NCBI GenBank assembly: GCA_963923455.1
Contig: CAWULT010000071.1
Location: 1-23,997, forward strand
Reading direction: 5' to 3'
DNA: 23,997 nt
Source of the DNA: CAWULT01 sp963923455
Lineage (GTDB): Bacteria; Acidobacteriota; Vicinamibacteria; Vicinamibacterales; UBA2999
The notes below the pieces were generated by a model, which had not been told where the DNA came from, did no database searches, and saw only the letters and a list, made by a program, of their open reading frames with translations. This document shows positions 15,351 through 21,929 of this stretch, piece after piece; the first letter of the stretch is position 1; each line of letters begins with the position of its first letter. Both the position numbers and the translations under genes were made by a program.

Positions 15351-15938
15351 CTAGCGGCGCCGGCGGGCCGCCGCCCCGGCACGCCGGGCGTCGAGCGCCG
15401 CGATCTGCGCTGCGATCCGCGACTTCAGGGCGGTCAGCCTCGCGTTGGCCTCCGCGAAGTCGTCATCCTCGATCAGCCTGCCCACTTCTTGCAGCTCCGC
15501 CGGTGCCTGGTCCAGCAACCGCCGCGCCTCCCGGGCGCGGGCGGGCGCGAGCCGGGCGCCGGAGGACTTCACCCTGGAGGCGAGATCGGACAGCAGCGCG
15601 GTCACGCCAGCGGCGGCAGTCCCGGCCTCCCCGCGCAGCCGAGCGCGGGCCTCGTCGGCGGCACGGCCCGCCGCTTGCGCGCGCTCGCGGCTCTCGAGCG
15701 CGTGGTTGAGCGCCTGCCGAAAGTCGCGCTGAGTGACCGCCTCGTGCGCCTCGCGCAGCGCGGCCCGCGCGGCGTCGTAGTCGGCGGCGGCGAACCGGTC
15801 GGCGCCGGCCACGCGAGCGGCGTCGATCGCGGCCTGGGCCTGGTCCATCTCCTTGTTCGGAGGTTCGCCGCACGCGCTGGCGAGTACGGCGACGGCAAGC
15901 CACGCCGCCATCAGCAGACGTGGCTGCGATCGACGCAT
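15351..15938 (-). CDS. Alanine-rich lipoprotein with DUF4398-like helical repeats
   Basis: The 195-residue protein has a lipoprotein signal with the lipobox LASAC (Cys at about residue 23) after RLLMAAWLAVAVLASAC. The mature part is almost entirely helical and Ala/Arg/Glu-rich. Residues about 30-68 (EMDQAQAAIDAARVAGADRF, then DYDAARAALREAHEAV) resemble the DUF4398 helical repeat found in envelope lipoproteins. It ends in a basic Arg run. ATG 15938 is preceded by TATACT 8 bases upstream. It is probably a periplasmic outer-membrane-anchored coiled protein of unknown function. Confidence 0.75.
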   Translation of the reverse strand: MRRSQPRLLMAAWLAVAVLASACGEPPNKEMDQAQAAIDAARVAGADRFAAADYDAARAALREAHEAVTQRDFRQALNHALESRERAQAAGRAADEARARLRGEAGTAAAGVTALLSDLASRVKSSGARLAPARAREARRLLDQAPAELQEVGRLIEDDDFAEANARLTALKSRIAAQIAALDARRAGAAARRRR

Positions 15939-15946
15939 ACGCCTTG

Positions 15947-15952
15947 AGTATA
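15947..15952 (-). promoter_or_regulatory. Candidate -10 box for the lipoprotein gene
   Basis: The minus strand reads TATACT (5 of 6 to TATAAT), 8 bases before the ATG at 15938. The same bases overlap the TATAGA box pointing toward radC. No clear -35 is visible. Confidence 0.4.
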
Positions 15953-15954
15953 GA
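15949..15954 (+). promoter_or_regulatory. Candidate -10 box for radC
   Basis: TATAGA lies 4 bases before ATG 15959, so transcription would begin at or just inside the start codon. It overlaps the divergent TATACT box. Confidence 0.3.
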
Positions 15955-15958
15955 TGAA

Positions 15959-16642
15959 ATGCATGGACTCGCGCCTCACGACCGCCCCAGGGAGAAGCTG
16001 CAACGCCTCGGCGTCGCCAGCCTCGGCGACAACGAACTGCTCGCGCTGGTGATCGGCACCGGCGTACGGGACGTGGATGCGCTGAGCCTGGCCAACCGGA
16101 TGCTCGACCTGTGCGGCGGCCTGCACCAGCTCACGCGCGCCGCGCCCGACGCGCTTCGAGGCGTGCACGGCATCGGGCAGGCACGGGCGGCGCGTGTGCT
16201 CGCCGCCCTCGAACTCGGGCGCCGCACGCTGGTCCGGGCGTCCGCCGATCGCCCGCGCCTGTCGTCTCCGCGCCAGGTGGCGGCCTACCTGCTGCCGATG
16301 CACGGCGCGCAGCCCGTCGAGCAGTTCGGCATCGTGCTGCTCGACACCAAGCACCGGGTGATCCGGACGAAGGTCGTGTCGATCGGAACGCTCGACAGTA
16401 CCGTGGTCCACCCGCGCGAGGTCTTTCGGGAGGCCGCGTCCGCCTCGGCCGCCGCGATCGTGCTGTTCCACAACCACCCCTCGGGCGACCCGACGCCAAG
16501 CCCAGACGACCTGCAGCTGACCTCGCGCATGGTGGGCGCCGGGGCGCTCATGGGCATCGAGGTGCTGGACCACGTGATTCTGGCCGACGAACGGTACTAC
16601 TCCCTGGCCGAGGCCGGGCGCCTGCCGCGCCACGCGGGGTAA
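15959..16642 (+). CDS. radC: RadC-family JAB1/MPN-domain protein
   Basis: From ATG 15959 the protein is 227 residues, the usual RadC length, and begins HGLAPHDRPREKLQRLG as the family does. An earlier ATG at 15920 lies inside the divergent lipoprotein gene and adds residues unlike RadC. An N-terminal helix-hairpin-helix region (ALRGVHGIGQARAARVLAAL) is followed by the MPN domain with the metal motif HNHPSGDPTPSPDD. The family was named after a misassigned repair phenotype, and its biochemical role is unsettled. A possible -10 box sits 4 bases upstream. Confidence 0.92.
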   Translation: MHGLAPHDRPREKLQRLGVASLGDNELLALVIGTGVRDVDALSLANRMLDLCGGLHQLTRAAPDALRGVHGIGQARAARVLAALELGRRTLVRASADRPRLSSPRQVAAYLLPMHGAQPVEQFGIVLLDTKHRVIRTKVVSIGTLDSTVVHPREVFREAASASAAAIVLFHNHPSGDPTPSPDDLQLTSRMVGAGALMGIEVLDHVILADERYYSLAEAGRLPRHAG

Positions 16643-16645
16643 GAT
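16640..16645 (+). promoter_or_regulatory. Candidate -10 box for larC
   Basis: TAAGAT (4 of 6 to TATAAT) begins on the radC stop codon and ends 9 bases before GTG 16655. No -35 is visible, and cotranscription with radC is equally possible. Confidence 0.25.
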
Positions 16646-16654
16646 GGTCGGGTT

Positions 16655-18016
16655 GTGAAGGTCCTCTATCTGGACTGCTTCTCGGGTGTCTCGGGCGACA
16701 TGCTGCTCGGCGCGCTCATCGACGCCGGCGTGCCGTTCGACGGCATCCGCGACGCGCTGGGCACGCTGGGCCTCGACAGGCCGGGCGACGGCCCGCTCGT
16801 CTGGACCGAGCGGGTCGACCGCGCCGGCATCAGCGCAACCCGCTTCTGCGTCCGGGGCGAGGACGCCGCGCACCGGCCCCACTCGGCCCACGGCCGCGAG
16901 CCGCATGGGCACGACCAGGCGCACGCCCACGAGGATGGGGGGCACGGACACCCGCATGCCCACGGTCACGGTCACGGTCACAGTCACTCCCACGGTCACG
17001 GTCACGGTCACTCCCATGGCGGGCACGACCATGGCCATGCGCACGGGCACCGGACACTGGCCGAGATCGGCAGGCTGATCGACGGCTCCGCCCTGTCGCC
17101 CGCGGGAAAGGCCCGTGCCAAGGCCCTGTTCGATCGACTTGGAACCGTCGAGGCCACCATCCACGGCACGACCCTCGATCGGGTGCACCTGCACGAGGTC
17201 GGCGCCCTCGATTCGATCATCGACATCGCCGGCGCGGTGCATGCCCTGGACGTGCTGGGGCCCGACCGCATCGTCTGCTCGCCGTTGAACGTCGGCGGCG
17301 GCATGGTCCGATCCGCGCACGGCCTGTATCCCGTGCCGGCGCCCGCCACGGCGCGACTGCTCGAAGGGACGCCCATCTACGACGGGGGCACGCAGCGTAC
17401 CGAACTGGTGACGCCGACCGGGGCGCTGCTCGCCACCGCGTACGCGACGGAGTTCGGCCCCGTGCCGGCCATGCGTCTCTCCCGGATCGGCTACGGCGCC
17501 GGCACGCGGAATCCCGCCGACACGCCGAACGTGCTCCGCGTCCTCATCGGCGAGGCAACGGCCGCGGATCCGGCGCGAACGGTCTCGGTGATCGAGGCCG
17601 AGATCGACGACATGAACCCGCAGATCTTCGGCGTGCTGATGGACCGGCTGCTGGCCGGGGGCGCCCTGGACGTCTTCTACACGCCGGTCCAGATGAAGAA
17701 GAACCGGCCGGGGACGCTGCTGACGGTGATCGCCGCGCCGGCCGACCGGGAGCGCCTGACGGCGATCATCTTCCGCGAGACGACGACGATCGGCGTCCGC
17801 CACCGCGAGTCGGCCCGCACGTGCCTCGATCGGGAGACGGTCACCATCACGACGCCGGACGGGCCGGTGCGGGTCAAGGTGGCGCGCCACGACGGACGCG
17901 TCCTCAACGCCACGCCGGAATTCGACGACTGCCTGCGGCTGGCCGACGCGAGCGGCCGGCCCGTCAAGGACGTGCAGGCCCTGGCCGTCCGGGCCTTCCT
18001 CGACCTGAACGCCTGA
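16655..18016 (+). CDS. larC: Nickel-pincer cofactor biosynthesis protein LarC
   Basis: LarC inserts nickel into the pyridinium-dithiocarboxylate mononucleotide to make the nickel-pincer cofactor used by lactate racemase and related enzymes. The 453-residue protein has the N-terminal LarC motif LDCFSGVSGDMLLGALIDAG (7-26) and the conserved segments HLHEVGALDSIIDIAG and MVRSAHGLYPVPAPAT. The C-terminal half includes IEAEIDDMNPQ and FYTPVQMKKNRPG. Both halves are in one frame, whereas some lactobacilli need a ribosomal frameshift to join them. Residues 73-132 are a His-rich insertion with 25 histidines, probably for nickel binding. GTG 16655 is the start. No larA, larB or larE lies in the window. 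Confidence 0.92.
   Translation: MKVLYLDCFSGVSGDMLLGALIDAGVPFDGIRDALGTLGLDRPGDGPLVWTERVDRAGISATRFCVRGEDAAHRPHSAHGREPHGHDQAHAHEDGGHGHPHAHGHGHGHSHSHGHGHGHSHGGHDHGHAHGHRTLAEIGRLIDGSALSPAGKARAKALFDRLGTVEATIHGTTLDRVHLHEVGALDSIIDIAGAVHALDVLGPDRIVCSPLNVGGGMVRSAHGLYPVPAPATARLLEGTPIYDGGTQRTELVTPTGALLATAYATEFGPVPAMRLSRIGYGAGTRNPADTPNVLRVLIGEATAADPARTVSVIEAEIDDMNPQIFGVLMDRLLAGGALDVFYTPVQMKKNRPGTLLTVIAAPADRERLTAIIFRETTTIGVRHRESARTCLDRETVTITTPDGPVRVKVARHDGRVLNATPEFDDCLRLADASGRPVKDVQALAVRAFLDLNA
16961..17012 (+). repeat. Hexameric tandem repeat coding the His-Gly tract of larC
   Basis: Imperfect runs of CACGGT, with CACAGT and CACTCC variants, encode alternating His-Gly and His-Ser. A longer unit of about 24 bases also recurs within it. 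Such tracts can change copy number by slippage without breaking the frame. Confidence 0.75.
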
Positions 18017-18047
18017 CCGCCCTTCGCCCCGAGACGAGAGACCGCGC

Positions 18048-20018
18048 GTGCGCTTCTACCTGACCACCGCCATCGACTACGTCAACAGCCGTCCCCACCT
18101 CGGCACGGCCTACGAGAAGGTGACGGCCGACGTCATCGCCCGGTACAAGCGGCTCCGAGGCTTCGACACCCATTTCCTGATGGGCAACGACGAGCACTCG
18201 CAGAACGTGTTCAAGCGCGCGGCCGAGCTCGGCACCGATCCGCTGGCGTACTGCGATCAGATGGAAGCCGAGTTCCGCGGCGTCTGGGCGCAGCTCGACA
18301 TCTCGTTCGACGACTTCATCCGGACGACGCAGCCGAGGCACCGGACGGCGGTGCAGAAGCTGGCGCAGGCGAGCTACGAGGCCGGCGACATCTACGAAGG
18401 CTTCTACGAGGGCTGGTACTGCGTCTCGTGCGAGTCCTTCAAGCCCGAGAAGGATCTCGTCGACGGCCGCTGCCCGTTCCATCCCACGCTGACGCCGGAG
18501 TGGATCAGGGAGAAGAACTACTTCTTCCGGCTCTCGAAGTACCGCGACGCCCTGTTGCGCCACTTCGAGGCCCATCCGCGTTTCCTCCAGCCCGACATGC
18601 GCCGGAACGAGATCCTCCGGCTGCTGCAGAGCGGGCTCGAGGACATTTCGATGAGCCGCGCCGGACAGTCGTGGGGCATCCCGCTGCCGTTCGCGCCCGA
18701 GAACGTCGTGTACGTCTGGTTCGATGCGCTCATCAACTACGCGGCGGCCGTCGGCTACGGCACCGACGACGCCCGGTTCGCCGACTGGTGGCCCGCGAAC
18801 CTGCACGTGATCGGCAAGGACATCACCCGCTTCCACACGGTGGTGTGGCCCGCGATGCTGATGAGCGCGGGCATGCCAATCCCCGAGCAGGTGTTCGGCC
18901 ACGGCTGGATCAACTTCGGCGGCCAGCGCATGAGCAAGTCGCTCGGCACGAGCGTCGACCCGTCGGACGTCGTGCGCCGGTTCGGCGTCGACCCCTTGCG
19001 CCTGTACCTGACGAAGGAGATCACGTACGGCGGCGACGGCGACTTCACGTGGGAGCGCTACGAGGAGCGCTACAACGTGGATCTCGCCAACAACCTCGGG
19101 AACCTCGTCAGCCGCGTCGCGGCGATGGCCGAGAAGTACCGGGGCGGGCGTCTCGCGCCGGCCGGCGCCGGCGGCCGGCTCGCGCAGGTGGTCGAGGCGG
19201 CCGTGTCGCGCTACCGGGCGTCGATGGACGATCTCGCGCTCCACGACGGTGCCGCCGCCGCGTTCGCGATCGTCGACGCCACCAATGAGTTCATCGCCGA
19301 GACGGCGCCCTGGGCCCTCGCGAAGGACAAGGGCAACGATGCCCGCCTGAGCGAGGTCCTGTTCGAGACGGCGGAGGCGGTCCGCGTGGCCGCCGTGCTG
19401 CTGACGCCGGTCATGCCGTCGTCGTGTGCCGAGATCCTGCGCCGCGTCGGCGCGCCACGCGAGGGCGCGCTGCGCCTGGAGGCGGACGCCGTCTGGCGCG
19501 CCGCCGGCGCGCGTGAGGTGACCAAGGGCGCGGCCCTCTGGCCGCGCGCAGAAGAATCCGCACCCGCTCTGGTGAGCGGAGCGAAGGAGAGGATGTCCGT
19601 GGACGAAACCCCGAAGGCAGACGACGCGCCGCAGTCCGCGCCGGCAGCGGCCCCCGCCGCGTCGACACCCGCCGCGCCGGCCCCCGACGAGCGCATCACC
19701 ATCGACGACTTCATGAGGGTGCAGTTGCGGGTGGCGAAGGTAATGGCCGCCGAGGCCGTGCCGAAGTCGAAGAAGCTGATCAAGCTGTCGGTCGAGGTGG
19801 GGGAACCGGCGCCGCGGACCATCCTGGCCGGCATCGCCGAGGCCTATGCACCCGAGCAGCTCGTCGGGCGGACGATCGTCATCGTCGCGAACCTGAAACC
19901 CGCGAAGCTGATGGGCATCGAGTCGAACGGCATGGTGCTCGCGGCGAGCCCCGAGGGTGGACTGCCGACGCTCGTGGCGGTCGACGAGTCGCTGCCCGCC
20001 GGCGCGCGCGTCCGGTGA
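18048..20018 (+). CDS. metG: Methionyl-tRNA synthetase with fused C-terminal tRNA-binding domain
   Basis: The enzyme charges tRNA-Met. The 656-residue protein has the HIGH-type motif PHLG (16-19), a single zinc knuckle CxxC...CxxH (Cys125, Cys128, Cys142, His145) and the KMSKS-type motif RMSKS (294-298). A helical anticodon-binding domain extends to about 500. A low-complexity Ala/Pro linker (about 503-547) then leads to an OB-fold tRNA-binding domain like Trbp111/EMAPII (ITIDDFMRVQLRVAKV to the C terminus). The domain helps dimerise the enzyme and bind tRNA. GTG 18048 is the start; GAGACGAGAG just upstream is a weak ribosome site. An internal in-frame ATG at 19593 follows AAGGAG within the linker. 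Confidence 0.95.
   Translation: MRFYLTTAIDYVNSRPHLGTAYEKVTADVIARYKRLRGFDTHFLMGNDEHSQNVFKRAAELGTDPLAYCDQMEAEFRGVWAQLDISFDDFIRTTQPRHRTAVQKLAQASYEAGDIYEGFYEGWYCVSCESFKPEKDLVDGRCPFHPTLTPEWIREKNYFFRLSKYRDALLRHFEAHPRFLQPDMRRNEILRLLQSGLEDISMSRAGQSWGIPLPFAPENVVYVWFDALINYAAAVGYGTDDARFADWWPANLHVIGKDITRFHTVVWPAMLMSAGMPIPEQVFGHGWINFGGQRMSKSLGTSVDPSDVVRRFGVDPLRLYLTKEITYGGDGDFTWERYEERYNVDLANNLGNLVSRVAAMAEKYRGGRLAPAGAGGRLAQVVEAAVSRYRASMDDLALHDGAAAAFAIVDATNEFIAETAPWALAKDKGNDARLSEVLFETAEAVRVAAVLLTPVMPSSCAEILRRVGAPREGALRLEADAVWRAAGAREVTKGAALWPRAEESAPALVSGAKERMSVDETPKADDAPQSAPAAAPAASTPAAPAPDERITIDDFMRVQLRVAKVMAAEAVPKSKKLIKLSVEVGEPAPRTILAGIAEAYAPEQLVGRTIVIVANLKPAKLMGIESNGMVLAASPEGGLPTLVAVDESLPAGARVR
19584..19601 (+). 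promoter_or_regulatory. Internal in-frame ribosome-binding site within metG
   Basis: AAGGAG (19584-19589) is followed by in-frame ATG at 19593 (3-base gap) and in-frame GTG at 19599 (9-base gap). Both sit in the linker between the synthetase and the tRNA-binding domain. Initiation here would make a free domain of about 139-141 residues. It could also be chance. Confidence 0.35.
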
Positions 20019-20037
20019 GGACGCACGCCCAGCTCCC

Positions 20038-20817
20038 GTGATCGACAGCCACTGCCACATCGCCGGGCCCGAGTTCGCGGACGACCTGGACGCGGTCGTC
20101 GCCCGGGCCCGGACGGCCGGGGTGTCGGCCGCGCTGACGATTCTGGCGGCCGACGACGACGCCGAGCTGGCCAGGGCGGCCGCCGTGGCCGATCGCTGGC
20201 CCGACGTCCGCTTCTCGATCGGGGTGCATCCGCACAACGCCGGCCCGTTCGCCGCCGACCCGGCCCGCGCGGCGGCCCGCGTCGCGGCGGCACTCGACGC
20301 GCAGCCCCGCGCGCGGGCCGTCGGCGAGATCGGCCTCGACTATCACTACGATCTGTCTCCCCGGGAGGCGCAGCGTGACGTCTTCCGGGCCCAGCTGCAG
20401 CTCGCGCGCCAGCGCTGCCTTCCCGTGGTGATCCACACGCGCGAGGCGGACGCCGACACGTTCGAGATCCTGGAGCAGGAGGGCGCGGCCGAGGTCGGAG
20501 GCGTCGTCCACTGCTTCACGGGCGACCGGGCGGCGGCGGCCCGGGCGATCACCCTTGGCTTCCACATCTCGCTGTCGGGCATCGTCACGTTCCCGAAGGC
20601 GCTCGAGTTGAAGGAGGTCGCCAGGGCTGTGCCGCTCGACCGGCTGCTCGTCGAGACCGACAGTCCCTACCTGGCGCCGGTGCCGCACCGGGGTCGGCGG
20701 AACGAGCCGGCCTACGTCGCGCAGGTGGCCGACGCGGTGGCGCGCCTGCGCGGGATCGCGCCGGACGAGCTGCGGGCAGCCACCGCGCGCAACTTCCAGC
20801 GGCTGTTCACCCCGTAA
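20038..20817 (+). CDS. tatD: TatD-family metal-dependent DNase
   Basis: TatD proteins are TIM-barrel metal nucleases (3'-5' exonuclease activity in E. coli) of the amidohydrolase type. From GTG 20038 the protein is 259 residues and begins at once with the metal motif IDSHCHI (2-8). It continues with GEIGLDYHYD, VIHTREA, VVHCFTGD and ETDSPYLAPVPHRGRRNEP, all family landmarks. An earlier ATG at 19957 lies inside metG and gives an Arg-rich non-conserved extension, so I reject it. It starts 19 bases after metG. The metG-tatD order is common in bacteria, which supports both calls. Confidence 0.93.
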   Translation: MIDSHCHIAGPEFADDLDAVVARARTAGVSAALTILAADDDAELARAAAVADRWPDVRFSIGVHPHNAGPFAADPARAAARVAAALDAQPRARAVGEIGLDYHYDLSPREAQRDVFRAQLQLARQRCLPVVIHTREADADTFEILEQEGAAEVGGVVHCFTGDRAAAARAITLGFHISLSGIVTFPKALELKEVARAVPLDRLLVETDSPYLAPVPHRGRRNEPAYVAQVADAVARLRGIAPDELRAATARNFQRLFTP

Positions 20818-20824
20818 CACGGGG
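20810..20824 (+). terminator. Hairpin overlapping the tatD stop codon
   Basis: CCCCGT (20810-20815) and ACGGGG (20819-20824) form a perfect 6-bp stem with a 3-base loop across the TAA. No T-run follows. Its position before the next promoter suggests termination or 3'-end protection. Confidence 0.4.
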
Positions 20825-20867
20825 CCCGTAACTGCAACTCCTCACACGGATTAGCCTGTCCGGCTCG

Positions 20868-20897
20868 TTGACACTCCGCGCGGGGATATGGTCTGAT
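20868..20897 (+). promoter_or_regulatory. Candidate sigma-70 promoter for the polyprenyl synthase
   Basis: A perfect TTGACA (20868-20873) is followed after 18 bases by TCTGAT (20892-20897, 4 of 6 to TATAAT). The TTG start at 20907 is 9 bases past the -10 box. The TTG inside the -35 hexamer is also an in-frame possible start, but using it would place the promoter inside the gene. Confidence 0.5.
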
Positions 20898-20906
20898 CTG
20901 AGCAGT

Positions 20907-21920
20907 TTGAATCCCACCGCGCAGAAACCCTCCGCCGCCGCGCTCGCGCAGCTGTTCGAACCGATCCGCGACGACCTCCGCCAGGTCGAGAAGGAGTTCG
21001 CCCGGCAGGTGCAGTCGCAGGTGTCCGTCATCCCGGCCATCGGTCACTACATCCAGGACGGCGGAGGCAAGCGCATTCGTCCGGCGGTGCTGCTGATGGC
21101 GGCGCGGATGGCCGGCTACACGCGGGAGCAGGGCGAGGCCGCGGTGCTCTACGCGTCCGTGCTGGAGTTCATCCACACGGCGACGCTCGTGCACGACGAC
21201 ATCATCGACGAATCCGATCTGCGGCGCGGGCGCGAAGCCGTCCACACGCGGTGGGGCAACCACGTCACGGTGCTGTTCGGCGACTTCCTGTACCTGAAGT
21301 CGATGCACCTGGCGCTGACCCAGGACAGCCTCGAGATCGTCCGGCTGCTGTGCGACGTCACGCTCCGGATCGTCGAGGGCGAGATCTACCAGCTGACCAA
21401 GAACGGCGACGTCGACATCACCGAGGACGAGCACTTCGACATCGTCCGCCGGAAGACGGCGTACCTGTTCGCCGGCTGCGCCCGCATCGGTGGCATGCTG
21501 GGGCCCATCACGCGCGAGCAGCAGGAAGCGCTGTGGGACTACGGCGTGAACATCGGCATGGCGTTCCAGGTGGTCGACGACCTGCTCGACTTCACCGGCG
21601 AAGAGGTCGCACTCGGCAAGCCGGTCGGTGGCGACCTGCGCGAAGGCAAGATGACGCTGCCGGTGATCCACCTGCTGGCGAGCGGCGACGGGCGTGCCGA
21701 CGAGCTGGTGCGCAAGGTGGTGCGCGAGCGCGACGCCTCGCTGGAGGATTGGCGCGAGATCCGTGCGCTGCTCGTCCAGTCGCGGTCGCTCGAATACGCG
21801 CAGCGCCGGGCGCTCGAGTTCGTCGAACGGGCCAAGGACGCCCTTCGGGTGTTCCCGCCGTCCGACGCGCGCGACGCCCTGATGTTCCTGCCCGACTACG
21901 TGGTCTCCCGCGACCGCTGA
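20907..21920 (+). CDS. ispB: Long-chain polyprenyl diphosphate synthase (octaprenyl/heptaprenyl type)
   Basis: The enzyme extends farnesyl or geranylgeranyl diphosphate with IPP to give the quinone side chain. From TTG 20907 the protein is 337 residues. It has GGKRIRP (53-59), the first aspartate motif DDIID (97-101) and the second DDLLD (224-228). The residue before the first motif pattern is small (ATLVHDD), as in long-chain rather than short-chain enzymes. The N-terminal LAQLFEPIRDDLRQVEKEF is also typical. A TTG at 20868 would add 13 unconserved residues. The gene is followed 9 bases later by ligA. Product length cannot be set from sequence. Confidence 0.9.
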   Translation: MNPTAQKPSAAALAQLFEPIRDDLRQVEKEFARQVQSQVSVIPAIGHYIQDGGGKRIRPAVLLMAARMAGYTREQGEAAVLYASVLEFIHTATLVHDDIIDESDLRRGREAVHTRWGNHVTVLFGDFLYLKSMHLALTQDSLEIVRLLCDVTLRIVEGEIYQLTKNGDVDITEDEHFDIVRRKTAYLFAGCARIGGMLGPITREQQEALWDYGVNIGMAFQVVDDLLDFTGEEVALGKPVGGDLREGKMTLPVIHLLASGDGRADELVRKVVRERDASLEDWREIRALLVQSRSLEYAQRRALEFVERAKDALRVFPPSDARDALMFLPDYVVSRDR

Positions 21921-21929
21921 GGCGGCCCG

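Noticed and set aside
13715..15382. 555-codon minus-strand open frame opposite the SLC13 gene
   Set aside because: It is a charged Arg/Asp/His/Gly-rich antisense translation, while the sense strand has clear SNT motifs.
15911..17890. 659-codon minus-strand open frame opposite radC and larC, with a Val-Thr repeat
   Set aside because: The repetitive segment is the antisense reading of the His-Gly repeat in larC; the rest has no recognisable domains.
17964..20237. 757-codon minus-strand open frame opposite metG
   Set aside because: It is a codon-bias shadow of metG and tatD with no domain or plausible start context.
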